A stretch of DNA of 64,000 bases from Pseudomonas sp. HR96. GTDB lineage: Bacteria > Pseudomonadota > Gammaproteobacteria > Pseudomonadales > Pseudomonadaceae. Of the stretch, positions 9,373-19,039 are shown piece by piece. The notes beneath the pieces were generated by a model that saw only the letters and a program-made list of their open reading frames with translations, did not search any database and was not told the origin of the DNA. The DNA lies in NCBI RefSeq assembly GCF_034059295.1, contig NZ_CP139141.1:1719001-1783000 (forward strand), read 5' to 3'. A program made the position numbers and the translations under genes. The stretch's first letter is position 1. Each line of letters begins with the position of its first letter.

Positions 9373-11172
9373 ATGGCTGATGCAGTCCCGGATACAGTGC
9401 CAGCAAAGAAGCCAGGCGGGAAATCTTCCCTCCTGAGCATGTCCATGCTGGAGAAAATCTCGCAGATGACGATGCTGCGTCAGGTCGGCCTGTTGGTTGG
9501 CCTGGCGGCCAGCGTCGCGATCGGCTTCGCCGTGGTTCTGTGGTCGCAGCAGCCTGACTATCGTCCGCTCTATGGCAGCCTGGCGGGCCTGGACACCAAG
9601 CAGGTCATGGACACCCTGGCCCAGGCCGACATTCCCTACACTGTGGAGCCCAATTCCGGGGTGCTGCTGGTCAAGGCCGACGACATCGGTCGTGCGCGAC
9701 TGAAACTGGCCGGCGCCGGCGTGGCCCCGAGCGACGGCAACGTCGGCTTCGAATCGCTGGACAAGGACCAGGGCCTGGGCACCAGCCAGTTCATGGAAAA
9801 CGCCCGCTACACCCGCAGCCTGGAAGGCGAGCTGGCGCGGACCATTTCCAGCCTCAACAACATCAAGGGTGCCCGCGTGCACCTGGCGATCCCCAAGAGC
9901 TCGGTGTTCGTGCGCGATGAGCGCAAGCCGACCGCGTCGGTGCTGGTCGAGCTCTATCCCGGCCGCAGCCTCGATCCGGGCCAGGTGCTGTCTATCGTCA
10001 ATCTGGTGGCGACCAGCGTGCCCAGCCTGGACAAGTCCAATGTGACCGTGGTCGACCAGAAGGGCACCTTGCTCTCCGACACCGGCGAGAACTCCGAGCT
10101 GAGCATGGCCGGCAAGCAGTTCGACTACAGCCGCCGCCTGGAGAGCATGCTCACCCAGCGCGTGCAGAACATCCTGCAACCGGTACTGGGCAGCGACCGC
10201 TACAAGGCCGAAGTCTCGGCCGTGGTCGACTTCAGCGCCGTCGAGTCGACCTCCGAGCAGTTCAACCCGGACCAACCGGCGTTGCGCAGCGAGCAGTCGA
10301 CCAGCGAACAACGCTCCAGTGGCTCCAGCGGCCCGACCGGCGTGCCCGGCGCCTTGAGCAACCAGCCACCGAGCCCAGCCAGCGCGCCGCAGACTACCGG
10401 CGGCCAGGCCGGCGCCGCCGCTGCCGGGCCGATCGCCCCGGGTCAGCCGCTGCTCGATGCCAACGGCCAGCAGATCATGGACCCGGCCACCGGCCAGCCG
10501 ATGCTCGCGCCATACCCGGCCGACAAGCGTCAGCAGTCCACCAAGAACTTCGAGCTGGACCGCTCCATCAGCCACACCAAGCAGCAGCAGGGTCGCCTGC
10601 AGCGTCTGTCGGTGGCTGTAGTGGTCGACGATCAGGTAGCCGTCGGCGCCGACGGCAAGCCGGTCAGCACGCCGTGGAACGCCGAAGCCCTGGCGCGCTT
10701 TACCCGCCTGGTGCAAGACGCGGTGGGCTTCGATGCCAGCCGTGGCGACAGCGTGACCGTGATCAACGTGCCGTTCTCCACCGCTCAGGGCGAGCCGATC
10801 GCCGAGACGCCGTTCTACAAGGAGCCGTGGTTCTGGGACATCGTCAAGCAAGGCCTGGGCGTGCTGTTCATCCTGGTGCTGGTGTTCGGTGTGCTGCGTC
10901 CGGTGCTCAACAACATTACCGGCGGCGGCAAGGGCGGCAAGGGTGGCGGCATGCTCGGCGCCGACGGCAGTGACGTCGAACTGGGCGGCCTGCCGGGCCT
11001 GGGTGGCGAGCTGGCCAATGACCGAGTCAGCCTGGGCGGGCCGCAGAGTATCCTGCTGCCCAGCCCGACCGAGGGCTATGATGCCCAACTGAACGCAATC
11101 AAGAGTCTGGTGGCCGAAGACCCGGGCCGTGTCGCCCAGGTCGTGAAAGAGTGGATCAACGCCGATGAGTAA
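9373..11172 (+). CDS. fliF: Flagellar MS-ring protein FliF
   Basis: Inner-membrane MS-ring subunit, the platform for rotor and export gate. The 599-residue protein has a first membrane segment at about residues 37-56 (VGLLVGLAASVAIGFAVVLW), ring-building motifs (SLAGLDTKQVMDTL, FTTQ-like periplasmic domains), a Ser/Pro/Gln-rich insert around residues 310-390, a second membrane segment (GVLFILVLVFGVLRPVL) and the C-terminal tail that binds FliG (VAQVVKEWINADE). It overlaps fliG by eight bases. Confidence 0.98.
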   Translation: MADAVPDTVPAKKPGGKSSLLSMSMLEKISQMTMLRQVGLLVGLAASVAIGFAVVLWSQQPDYRPLYGSLAGLDTKQVMDTLAQADIPYTVEPNSGVLLVKADDIGRARLKLAGAGVAPSDGNVGFESLDKDQGLGTSQFMENARYTRSLEGELARTISSLNNIKGARVHLAIPKSSVFVRDERKPTASVLVELYPGRSLDPGQVLSIVNLVATSVPSLDKSNVTVVDQKGTLLSDTGENSELSMAGKQFDYSRRLESMLTQRVQNILQPVLGSDRYKAEVSAVVDFSAVESTSEQFNPDQPALRSEQSTSEQRSSGSSGPTGVPGALSNQPPSPASAPQTTGGQAGAAAAGPIAPGQPLLDANGQQIMDPATGQPMLAPYPADKRQQSTKNFELDRSISHTKQQQGRLQRLSVAVVVDDQVAVGADGKPVSTPWNAEALARFTRLVQDAVGFDASRGDSVTVINVPFSTAQGEPIAETPFYKEPWFWDIVKQGLGVLFILVLVFGVLRPVLNNITGGGKGGKGGGMLGADGSDVELGGLPGLGGELANDRVSLGGPQSILLPSPTEGYDAQLNAIKSLVAEDPGRVAQVVKEWINADE

Positions 11173-12184
11173 CAATCCCGCGCTTACCGCAAAACTGACC
11201 CGCGTCGACAAGGCGGCGATCCTTCTGCTCTCCCTCGGCGAAACCGATGCCGCGCAGGTACTGCGCCACATGGGGCCCAAAGAAGTGCAACGGGTGGGCG
11301 TGGCCATGGCGCAGATGCGCAATGTGCACCGCGAGCAGGTCGAACAGGTGATGAGCGAGTTCGTCGAAGTGGTCGGCGACCAGACCAGCCTGGGCGTCGG
11401 CTCCGACGGCTACATCCGCAAGATGCTCACCCAGGCGCTGGGCGAAGACAAGGCCAACGGCCTGATCGACCGCATCCTGCTGGGTGGCAACACCAGCGGC
11501 CTGGACAGCCTCAAGTGGATGGAACCACGGGCCGTGGCCGACGTGATCCGCTACGAGCACCCGCAGATCCAGGCGATCGTGGTGGCGTATCTGGACGCCG
11601 ACCAGGCTGGTGAAGTGCTTGGGCATTTCGACCACAAGGCGCGCCTGGACATCATCCTGCGGGTCTCGTCGTTGAATACCGTGCAACCGGCGGCGCTGAA
11701 AGAATTGAACACCATCCTCGAGAAGCAGTTCTCGGGCAACTCGCAGGCGGCGCGGACCACTTTGGGCGGCGTCAAGCGGGCGGCGGATATCATGAACTTC
11801 CTCGACAGCTCGGTGGAAGGCCAGCTGATGGACTCGATCCGCGAGATCGACGAAGACCTGTCCGGGCAGATCGAAGACCTCATGTTCGTCTTCAACAACC
11901 TGCGCGACGTCGACGACCGCGGCATCCAGGCGCTGCTGCGCGAGGTGTCCTCGGACGTGCTGGTGGTGGCCCTCAAGGGCGCCGACGAAGGGGTGCGCGA
12001 GAAGATCTTCAAGAACATGTCCAAGCGCGCCGCCGAGCTGCTGCGCGACGACCTGGAGGCCAAGGGGCCTGTGCGGGTCAGCGACGTGGAGGCGGCGCAG
12101 AAGGAAATCCTCACCATCGCCCGGCGCATGGCCGAAGCCGGCGAGATCGTGCTGGGTGGCAAGGGCGGCGAAGAGATGATTTGA
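11165..12184 (+). CDS. fliG: Flagellar switch protein FliG
   Basis: C-ring protein that contacts FliF at its N-terminus and the stator at its C-terminus to generate torque. The 339-residue length is standard. Visible are the N-terminal core (DKAAILLLSLGE), the middle EHPQ motif (YEHPQIQAIVVAYL) and the charged C-terminal torque helix (GIQALLREVSSDVLVVALKG). Start overlaps fliF. Confidence 0.98.
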   Translation: MSNNPALTAKLTRVDKAAILLLSLGETDAAQVLRHMGPKEVQRVGVAMAQMRNVHREQVEQVMSEFVEVVGDQTSLGVGSDGYIRKMLTQALGEDKANGLIDRILLGGNTSGLDSLKWMEPRAVADVIRYEHPQIQAIVVAYLDADQAGEVLGHFDHKARLDIILRVSSLNTVQPAALKELNTILEKQFSGNSQAARTTLGGVKRAADIMNFLDSSVEGQLMDSIREIDEDLSGQIEDLMFVFNNLRDVDDRGIQALLREVSSDVLVVALKGADEGVREKIFKNMSKRAAELLRDDLEAKGPVRVSDVEAAQKEILTIARRMAEAGEIVLGGKGGEEMI

Positions 12185-12270
12185 TGGTGGGCAAGGGCTG
12201 ACCCCGTTGCGATGGGGCCGGCCCTGGCTGGCATCCGCACTCTCTCAATCTCGCATCAGGAACCCGCTCA

Positions 12271-13053
12271 ATGTCTCGCCCCAACGAACCGCTCAGCGAC
12301 CTGATCCGCGCCAAGGATCTGGAAGGCCTGGATGTCTGGGCCTTGCCCAGCTTCGACCCGGAAAAACCCGAGCCTGAGCCCGAACCCGAACCTGCCGTGC
12401 AGGAGCTGATGGAGGAGGTGCCCCTCGACGAGGTGCAGCCGATGACCCTCGAGGAATTCGAAGCGATTCGCCAGGAGGCCTACAACGAAGGCTTCGCCGC
12501 CGGTGAACGCGACGGCTTTCACAGCACCCAGCTCAAGGTCCGCCAGGAAGCCGACGCGGCCCTGGCCGGGCGCCTGCAGGTGCTCGACGAACTGATGTCG
12601 CACCTGTTCGAACCCATCGCCGAGCAGGACAGTCAAATAGAGAAATCCCTGGTGACCCTGGTCGGCCATATCGCCCGCCAGGTCATCCAGCGCGAACTGA
12701 GCAACGACTCGAGCCAGATCGAACGGGTGCTGCGCGAGGCCTTGAAGCTGCTGCCGATGGGCGCCAACAACATCCGCATCTTCGTCAACCCGCAGGATTT
12801 CGAGCAGATCAAGGCCCTGCGCGAGAAGCACGAGGAGAACTGGAAGATCCTCGAGGACGACGTGCTGATGCCAGGCGGCTGCCGGGTCGAAACCGAACAC
12901 AGCCGCATCGATGCCAGCATGGAAACCCGCATCAGCCTGGCCGTGGCGCAGTTGTTCGACCAGATGCACGAGCAGGCGATGCACCCCGAGCAGTCGGACA
13001 TGGTGGTGGAATTGACCACCGCTGCCGCCGACCTGCCGGCAACCCAGGTTTAA
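12271..13053 (+). CDS. fliH: Flagellar assembly protein FliH
   Basis: Negative regulator and stator-like arm of the FliI export ATPase. The 260-residue product has an acidic Pro/Glu repeat near residue 33 (PEPEPEPEPAVQE), a long helical middle and the conserved C-terminal VTLVGHIARQVIQREL region. An 86-base gap separates it from fliG, the only sizeable gap in this operon. FliI follows 24 bases later. Confidence 0.95.
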   Translation: MSRPNEPLSDLIRAKDLEGLDVWALPSFDPEKPEPEPEPEPAVQELMEEVPLDEVQPMTLEEFEAIRQEAYNEGFAAGERDGFHSTQLKVRQEADAALAGRLQVLDELMSHLFEPIAEQDSQIEKSLVTLVGHIARQVIQRELSNDSSQIERVLREALKLLPMGANNIRIFVNPQDFEQIKALREKHEENWKILEDDVLMPGGCRVETEHSRIDASMETRISLAVAQLFDQMHEQAMHPEQSDMVVELTTAAADLPATQV

Positions 13054-13077
13054 GGTGACCAGCGCAGGGCGAGCCCG

Positions 13078-14436
13078 ATGAAACTTGAACGCACCAGCTT
13101 CGGCAAACGCCTGAGCACCTACGAAGCCAATATCAACCTGCCGCGCCAGCCGGTGCTCGAAGGCCGCCTGCTGCGCATGGTCGGCCTCACCCTGGAGGCC
13201 GAGGGCCTGCGCGCGGCCATGGGCAGCCGCTGCGTGGTGATCAACGACGACGGCTACGACGCCGGCTCCGTGGAAGCGGAGGTGATGGGCTTCGCCGGCA
13301 GCAAGGTGTACCTGATGCCGGTCGGCAGCGTGGCTGGCATCGCCCCGGGCGCCCGCGTGGTGCCGGTGCCGGACACCGGCCGCCTGCCCATGGGCATGAC
13401 CATGCTCGGCCGTGTGCTCGACGGCGCCGGCCGCGCGCTGGATGGCAAGGGCGGCATGAAGGCCGAAGACTGGGTGCCGATGGACGGCCCGACCATCAAC
13501 CCGCTCAAGCGCGACCCTATCAGTGTGCCGCTGGACGTGGGCATTCGCTGCATCAACGGTCTGTTGACCGTCGGCCGCGGCCAGCGCCTGGGCCTGTTCG
13601 CCGGTACCGGCGTGGGTAAATCGGTGTTGCTGGGCATGATGACCCGCTTCACCGAAGCCGACATCATCGTCGTCGGGCTGATCGGCGAGCGGGGTCGCGA
13701 GGTGAAGGAGTTCATCGAGCACAGCCTCGGCAGCGAGGGCCTCAAGCGCTCGGTGGTGGTGGCCTCGCCGGCGGACGACGCGCCCTTGATGCGCCTGCGC
13801 GCGGCCATGTACTGCACGCGCATCGCCGAATATTTTCGCGACAAGGGCAAGAATGTCCTGTTGCTGATGGACTCCCTGACCCGCTTCGCCCAGGCCCAGC
13901 GCGAAATCGCCCTGGCCATCGGCGAGCCGCCGGCCACCAAGGGCTACCCGCCGTCCGTGTTCGCCAAGCTGCCCAAGCTGGTGGAACGGGCCGGCAATGC
14001 CGAGGCCGGCGGCGGTTCGATCACAGCCTTCTATACCGTGCTGTCCGAAGGCGACGACCAGCAGGACCCGATCGCCGACTCGGCACGGGGTGTGCTCGAC
14101 GGCCACATCGTGCTGTCGCGGCGCCTGGCGGAGGAGGGCCACTACCCGGCCATCGACATCGAGGCGTCCATCAGCCGGGTCATGCCGTCGGTGGTCACCC
14201 CCCAGCACCTGGGCCAGGCCCAGCAGTTCAAGCAGATGTGGTCACGCTACCAGCAGAGTCGCGACTTGATCAGCGTCGGCGCCTATGTCGCCGGCGGCGA
14301 CCGCGACACCGATCAGGCGATCGCCTTGCAACCGGCCATGGTGCGTTACCTGCGCCAGGGCCTGAACGACAATGAAAGCATGCAGGACAGCCGCGAGCGG
14401 CTGGCCGCCGTGTTCACCCCCGTCGCCCCGAGGTAA
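13078..14436 (+). CDS. fliI: Flagellum-specific ATPase FliI
   Basis: F1-beta-like ATPase that powers unfolding and delivery of export substrates. The 452-residue protein has a Walker A at about residue 174 ([12 protein letters not shown]), the catalytic Glu segment ([13 protein letters not shown]) and Walker B ([19 protein letters not shown]). It lies between fliH and fliJ, with which it forms the ATPase complex. Long antisense frames on the other strand are shadows. Confidence 0.98.
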   Translation: MKLERTSFGKRLSTYEANINLPRQPVLEGRLLRMVGLTLEAEGLRAAMGSRCVVINDDGYDAGSVEAEVMGFAGSKVYLMPVGSVAGIAPGARVVPVPDTGRLPMGMTMLGRVLDGAGRALDGKGGMKAEDWVPMDGPTINPLKRDPISVPLDVGIRCINGLLTVGRGQRLGLFAGTGVGKSVLLGMMTRFTEADIIVVGLIGERGREVKEFIEHSLGSEGLKRSVVVASPADDAPLMRLRAAMYCTRIAEYFRDKGKNVLLLMDSLTRFAQAQREIALAIGEPPATKGYPPSVFAKLPKLVERAGNAEAGGGSITAFYTVLSEGDDQQDPIADSARGVLDGHIVLSRRLAEEGHYPAIDIEASISRVMPSVVTPQHLGQAQQFKQMWSRYQQSRDLISVGAYVAGGDRDTDQAIALQPAMVRYLRQGLNDNESMQDSRERLAAVFTPVAPR

Positions 14437-14439
14437 GCC

Positions 14440-14889
14440 ATGGCAACCAGCCGCGCCGCCCGCCTGGCCCCAGTGGTGGAAATGGCCGAAAAGGTCGAAC
14501 GCAGCGCTGTGCAGCGCCTGGGTCACTTCCAGGGTCAGGTGCGCCTGGCCGAGACCAAGCTGGCAGAACTCGAACGCTTTCGCAGCGACTACCAGCAGCA
14601 GTGGATTGCCAACGGCAGCAAGGGCGTGTCCGGGCAGTGGCTGATGAACTACCAGCGCTTTCTCAACCAGCTGGAAACCGCCGTGGCCCAGCAGCGCAAG
14701 AGCCTGGCCTGGCACGAGAACAACCTCTACACCGCGCGCACCGCCTGGCAGCAGGCCTACGCGCGGGTGGAAGGCCTGCGCAAGCTGGTGCAGCGCTACA
14801 TCGACGAGGCACGGGCACTGGAAGACAAACGCGAGCAACGGCTGCTCGACGAGCTGTCCCAGCGCCTGCCGCGCCATGAGCAGCTGTAG
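14440..14889 (+). CDS. fliJ: Flagellar export protein FliJ
   Basis: Central-stalk-like coiled coil of the FliH-FliI-FliJ ATPase. The 149 residues are almost wholly alpha-helical and charged (VEMAEKVERSAVQRLGHFQ, LVQRYIDEARALEDKREQRL) as expected. It starts three bases after the fliI stop. Named from size, helical pattern and position; sequence conservation in the family is low. Confidence 0.93.
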   Translation: MATSRAARLAPVVEMAEKVERSAVQRLGHFQGQVRLAETKLAELERFRSDYQQQWIANGSKGVSGQWLMNYQRFLNQLETAVAQQRKSLAWHENNLYTARTAWQQAYARVEGLRKLVQRYIDEARALEDKREQRLLDELSQRLPRHEQL

Positions 14890-14981
14890 CGTCAGGCTAA
14901 ATTTTTCAAGGGCATTTGCTGGCACTGCCAGTCGGTGCTAAACCTCTGTCAGGACTGCCTTTCTCCCAAGGAGCTTCGTCA

Positions 14982-15311
14982 ATGAGCGTCACATCAGAAC
15001 TGTCCGCGGACGGCAAGACCCTTACCATTACGGTCACCGGACGCTTCGATTTCAGTGCGCACCAGGAATTTCGCCTGGCCTATGAAAAGGTCAACGAGCA
15101 CCCGAGACATTTCATCGTCGACCTCAAGGGCACCACCTACCTGGACAGCTCGGCGCTGGGCATGCTGCTGCTCCTGCGCGACCACGCCGGGGGCGATCAT
15201 TCCGACGTGCACCTGGTCAACGTGACCCCGGATGTGCAGAAGATCCTGGCCATCTCCAACTTCGACAAGCTGTTCAAGTTCGAGCCGTCCAAGGGCGAGG
15301 GCACGCGGTAA
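14982..15311 (+). CDS. hsbA: STAS-domain anti-sigma factor antagonist HsbA
   Basis: Anti-anti-sigma protein of the HptB pathway. In P. aeruginosa the HsbA homologue switches between binding the anti-sigma factor FlgM and a diguanylate cyclase according to its phosphorylation by HsbR. The 109 residues form one STAS domain; the phosphorylatable Ser lies in YLDSSALGMLLLL at residues 56-57. AAGGAG precedes the ATG at 14982. hsbR starts on the base after its stop. The link to FlgM is from the family, not from this sequence. Confidence 0.9.
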   Translation: MSVTSELSADGKTLTITVTGRFDFSAHQEFRLAYEKVNEHPRHFIVDLKGTTYLDSSALGMLLLLRDHAGGDHSDVHLVNVTPDVQKILAISNFDKLFKFEPSKGEGTR

Positions 15312-17033
15312 GTGATCGAGCCCTTCGAGCCCTTGACCATCCTGATCGCCGACGACAACGTCACCGACCGCCTGCTGCTGTCGAGCATCGTACGGCGCCA
15401 GGGCCATGCGGTGGTGACCGCCGGCGACGGCCAGGAGGCGGTCGACGTGTTTCGCCACGTGCGCCCGCACCTGGTCCTGCTCGACGCCATGATGCCGGTG
15501 ATGGACGGCTTCCAGGCCGCCCGCGAGATCAAGCAGCTGGCCGGCGAAGCGCTGGTGCCGATCATCTTCCTGACCTCGCTGACCGAGGAGCAGGCGCTGG
15601 TGCGCTGCCTGGAAGCCGGCGGCGACGACTTCCTCGCCAAGCCCTACAACCAGGTGATCCTGGCGGCCAAGATCAAGGCCATGGACCGCATGCGCCGCCT
15701 GCAGGCGACGGTGATGGAACAACGCGACCAGATCGCCCGCCACCACGGCTACCTGCTCAACGAGCAGCGCGTGGCCAAGGCAGTGTTCGACCAGGTGGCG
15801 CACTCCGGGTGCCTCAGCTCGCCGAATATCCGCTACCTGCAATCGCCCTACGCGCTGTTCAACGGCGACCTGCTGCTGGCCGCCTTCACCCCGGCCGGCG
15901 ACATGCACATCCTGCTCGGCGACTTCACCGGCCACGGCCTGCCGGCGGCAGTCGGTGCCATGCCGCTGGCCGAGGTGTTCTACGGCATGACCGCCAAGGG
16001 CTACGGCCTGGCCGAGACCCTGCGCGAGATGAACGCCAAGCTCAAGCGCATCCTGCCGGTGGACATGTTCTGCTGTGCGACCATGCTCGGTGTCAGCTTC
16101 CAGCGGCGCACGGTGGAGGTGTGGAACGGCGGCATGCCCGACGGCTACCTGCTGCGCCAGGACAGCGGCGAGCAGGTGCCGCTGGTGTCGCGCCATCTGC
16201 CCCTGGGCGTCCTGCCGCCCGGCCGGTTCGAGGGTGGCACCGAGGTGTACCCGATGAGTGAAGGCGATCGGCTGTTCCTGCTGTCGGACGGAGTCATCGA
16301 GACCAGCGACGGCGATGACCAGCAGTTCGGCGTCGAGCGCCTGTGCCAGGTGTTCAGTGCCAACCGCGCGCAACAGCGCGACCCCGACCGGCTGTTCGAG
16401 GACATTCTTCAAGCTCTCGAGGATTTTCGCGGCCAGGCTCGCGACGACGTCAGCATGGTGCAGATCACCATGGTCCCCGCCAACAGCCTGACGCCGCCGG
16501 CGTTGACCTACTCCGACAGTGGCGAGTCCAGCCCGCTGGATTGGTCGCTGAGCTTCGAGTTGCGCGCCGACACCCTCAAGCGCTTCAACCCCTTGCCCTA
16601 CCTGTTGCAATTGCTGCAGGAAATTCACGGCCTGCGCAGCCGCGGCGGGGCGCTCTACAGCGTACTCGCCGAGCTTTACTCCAATGCCCTGGAGCACGGG
16701 GTGCTGGGCCTGGACTCGCAGCTCAAGCGCGATGCCACAGGCTTTGCCCAGTACTACGAGCAGCGCAACGAGCGCCTCACGCAACTGCGAGAAGGCTATG
16801 TGCGCCTGCATCTGGAGGTCATTCCGCAGCCGCGCGGCGGCGGCAAGTTGCTGATCAAGGTCGAGGACAGCGGTCCGGGTTTCGACGTCGGCGCGGTACT
16901 CGCGCGGGCCGCCGCCGAGCGCGGGCTGTCCGGGCGTGGCCTGAATCTTGTAAGGCAGTTGAGCAACAGTGCCAGCTGGGCCGACGATGGCCGCAGCGTC
17001 CACGTGGAGTTTTGCTGGGAGGCTCTGGCATAA
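15312..17033 (+). CDS. hsbR: Response regulator with PP2C phosphatase and kinase domains HsbR
   Basis: Receives phosphate from HptB and controls the phosphorylation of HsbA. The 573-residue protein has an N-terminal receiver domain (LLDAMMPVMDG), a SpoIIE/PP2C-type Ser phosphatase domain (DFTGHGLPAAVGAMP, LFLLSDGVIET) at about residues 190-390, and a C-terminal HATPase-like anti-sigma kinase domain (ELYSNALEHGVLGLDS, KVEDSGPGFD). It uses a GTG start immediately after hsbA. This three-domain order is the diagnostic architecture of HsbR. Confidence 0.92.
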   Translation: MIEPFEPLTILIADDNVTDRLLLSSIVRRQGHAVVTAGDGQEAVDVFRHVRPHLVLLDAMMPVMDGFQAAREIKQLAGEALVPIIFLTSLTEEQALVRCLEAGGDDFLAKPYNQVILAAKIKAMDRMRRLQATVMEQRDQIARHHGYLLNEQRVAKAVFDQVAHSGCLSSPNIRYLQSPYALFNGDLLLAAFTPAGDMHILLGDFTGHGLPAAVGAMPLAEVFYGMTAKGYGLAETLREMNAKLKRILPVDMFCCATMLGVSFQRRTVEVWNGGMPDGYLLRQDSGEQVPLVSRHLPLGVLPPGRFEGGTEVYPMSEGDRLFLLSDGVIETSDGDDQQFGVERLCQVFSANRAQQRDPDRLFEDILQALEDFRGQARDDVSMVQITMVPANSLTPPALTYSDSGESSPLDWSLSFELRADTLKRFNPLPYLLQLLQEIHGLRSRGGALYSVLAELYSNALEHGVLGLDSQLKRDATGFAQYYEQRNERLTQLREGYVRLHLEVIPQPRGGGKLLIKVEDSGPGFDVGAVLARAAAERGLSGRGLNLVRQLSNSASWADDGRSVHVEFCWEALA

Positions 17034-17059
17034 TCCGCGCTTGATCAAGGAGCGAACAA

Positions 17060-17404
17060 GTGTCTGTCATTCATCTGGATGAAGCCGTACTCGGCGCATT
17101 GCAGGAAGTCATGGAGCAGGAGTATCCGCTGTTGCTGGATACCTTCCTCAGCGACTCCAGTGCGCGCCTCAAACAGCTGCAGCGCGCCGCCGACGCCGAG
17201 GCCTTGAGCCAGGCTGCGCACAGCCTCAAGGGCAGCAGCAGCAACATGGGTGCTGTGCAGCTGGCCGAGCTGTGCCGCCAGCTCGAGCAGCAGGCGCACC
17301 AGCTGTCGCCGGCCGAGACCGCGCAACTGCTGCAGGCCATCACCGACGAGATGGTCGTGGTGCAGCGCCTCTATACCGAGGAGCGTCAGCGCTTTCTGTC
17401 TTGA
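17060..17404 (+). CDS. hptB: Histidine phosphotransfer protein HptB
   Basis: Phosphotransfer protein that in P. aeruginosa collects signals from several hybrid kinases and passes phosphate to HsbR, steering motility versus biofilm. The 114 residues form one Hpt domain with the phosphorylatable His at about 54 (AAHSLKGSSSNMG). GTG start at 17060 with AAGGAG upstream. The gene lies 26 bases after hsbR, so the three genes form one unit. Confidence 0.92.
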   Translation: MSVIHLDEAVLGALQEVMEQEYPLLLDTFLSDSSARLKQLQRAADAEALSQAAHSLKGSSSNMGAVQLAELCRQLEQQAHQLSPAETAQLLQAITDEMVVVQRLYTEERQRFLS

Positions 17405-17437
17405 AGTCCTTCCTTCGTATCCCGCTTGAAATAAAGT

Positions 17438-17453
17438 TGGCCCGTCTCTTGCT
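17438..17453 (+). promoter_or_regulatory. Sigma-54 promoter of fliK
   Basis: TGGCCCGTCTCTTGCT has GG-N10-GC spacing and lies 50 bases before fliK. The -24 element is GGCCC, not GGCAC, so it is slightly weaker than the other sites. Confidence 0.8.
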
Positions 17454-17502
17454 ATAGCTCTGGTAACCGTATTCCACGATCCCAGCTTTGCGGAGATCCG
17501 TC

Positions 17503-19014
17503 ATGTCCCTTGCGTCAAATCCATTGCTTCAGTTGACCAGCGTCACGACGACGCCGGTCACCAGTACCAGTCCTGCCAGCAAAGTGCTGGACGCCAACAG
17601 CGACGCGGCTTCCAGCTTTGCCGAGCTGTACGCCAAGCACAGCCAGCAGGCCCAGGCCCAGGCCGACAGCAGCGCGGCGCGCAACGCCGACAAGGCGGCG
17701 GCAGTGCGTCACGACGTGCCCGCTGCCAAGGACAAGACGGTCGCCGACAAGCCGGCGGTTGCCGACAGCGGCAAGAACTTGCCAGCCAAGGCATCCACCG
17801 TGGCCAGGGCCGACAGGAACGGCACTGCCGGCAAGAGCGACAAGGTGGCCAAGGCCGACAAACCCGACGCCTCGGACCCGGCCGACAAGACCAGCGCCGC
17901 CAGCGGCAGCGACGCCAGCGATGCGACTGACAAGGTGGCGCAGGCCGGCGATCAGGACGACGATCAGGCCAGCGCCGCCAGCGATGCCGCGCCGACCGAC
18001 CCGTCCCTGCTGGCCGCCGCCACGCCCCCTGAGGTCAAGCCCGAGCCCGCCCCGGCGGCGGTCGACGCCAGCGCCCAGGCTCCGCAGGCCCCGCAGATGC
18101 TGGACCCTGCCGTGGTGGCGAGCATGATGCCGGCGGCGGCGACCACGCCACCGCCCGCCAGCGCCACCGACAGCAAGGCCAGCAGCGAAGACCCGGCGCC
18201 CGATGCACTGGCCGATCTGCCGGCCGTGCGCCTGGCGCTCGAGCAGAATGCCAAGGCCCAGGGCACCACCTCGGCCCATGCCAAGACAGACGACGCGGCG
18301 CCAGGCAATGCCAACGCCAGCACCGACGCCAGCCTCGTCAATGGACTGGCGGCGCAGGTCGTCACGCAACAAGGTTCTGACGCTGATGCCGGCAAAGGCG
18401 GCGACAAAGACTTCAAGTCGCTGCTCGACGACGGCCTCAAGGACGTCAAGGGCGCCTCGGCCGACACGCGCATGGACAACTTTGCCAACCGCCTGCAGAA
18501 CCTAACCGACGCGACCACAGCCAAGACTGCCAACGCCGCCCCGCTGTCCACCGCCCTGGCGATGAACCAGGGTGGCTGGAGTGAAGGGCTGGTCAACCGG
18601 GTCATGTACCTGTCGAGCCAGAACCTCAAGTCGGCGGACATCCAGCTGTCGCCGGCCGAGTTGGGCACCTTGAACATCCGCGTCGACATGGCGCCGGACC
18701 AGCAGACCCAGGTGACTTTCGTCAGCGCCCACATCGGCGTGCGCGATGCCCTGGAAAGCCAGCAGGGTCGCCTCAAGGAAATGTTCGCCCAGCAAGGCCT
18801 GGGGCAGATGGACGTCAACGTCTCCGACCAGTCGCGCAACCAGCAGGGCCAGCAGCAACAGGCCGACCAGGCCAGCCGCGCGGCGAACAGCTCGCGCGGT
18901 GGCAGCAGCAGCGACAGCGGCGGCGTGGAAGGCATCGACAGCTCGGCTGGCGCGGCCGCCGCAGTGGCGCAGAGCGTGGTGATCGGCTCCAGTGCGGTGG
19001 ATTATTACGCCTGA
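17503..19014 (+). CDS. fliK: Flagellar hook-length control protein FliK
   Basis: Secreted molecular ruler that stops hook growth and switches the export gate FlhB to filament substrates. The 503-residue product has a long Ala/Asp/Lys/Pro-rich disordered N-terminal part and a conserved C-terminal Flg_hook domain at about residues 370-450 (IQLSPAELGTLNIRVDMAPDQQTQVTF, key motif LSPAELGTLNIRV), followed by a Gln/Ser-rich tail. ATG 17503 is chosen because CGGAG lies before it; an in-frame TTG at 17488 overlaps that site. A repeat array separates it from fliL. Confidence 0.94.
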   Translation: MSLASNPLLQLTSVTTTPVTSTSPASKVLDANSDAASSFAELYAKHSQQAQAQADSSAARNADKAAAVRHDVPAAKDKTVADKPAVADSGKNLPAKASTVARADRNGTAGKSDKVAKADKPDASDPADKTSAASGSDASDATDKVAQAGDQDDDQASAASDAAPTDPSLLAAATPPEVKPEPAPAAVDASAQAPQAPQMLDPAVVASMMPAAATTPPPASATDSKASSEDPAPDALADLPAVRLALEQNAKAQGTTSAHAKTDDAAPGNANASTDASLVNGLAAQVVTQQGSDADAGKGGDKDFKSLLDDGLKDVKGASADTRMDNFANRLQNLTDATTAKTANAAPLSTALAMNQGGWSEGLVNRVMYLSSQNLKSADIQLSPAELGTLNIRVDMAPDQQTQVTFVSAHIGVRDALESQQGRLKEMFAQQGLGQMDVNVSDQSRNQQGQQQQADQASRAANSSRGGSSSDSGGVEGIDSSAGAAAAVAQSVVIGSSAVDYYA

Positions 19015-19039
19015 CCGTGAATGCCGTGGCGGCTGACAC

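Noticed and set aside
9328..11322. 664-codon minus-strand frame opposite fliF
   Set aside because: Shadow of fliF; composition and lack of start signals.
12268..14208. Long open frame on the minus strand (646 codons) opposite fliH-fliI
   Set aside because: Shadow of fliI: His/Gln/Ala-rich composition typical of antisense frames in high-GC DNA, no ribosome site, no family pattern.
14919..14960. Sigma-54 promoter before hsbA (TGGCAC...GTGCT)
   Set aside because: Spacing between GG and GC is too long by several bases.
14994..17048. 684-codon minus-strand frame opposite hsbA-hsbR
   Set aside because: Antisense shadow of two well-supported genes with clear domains.
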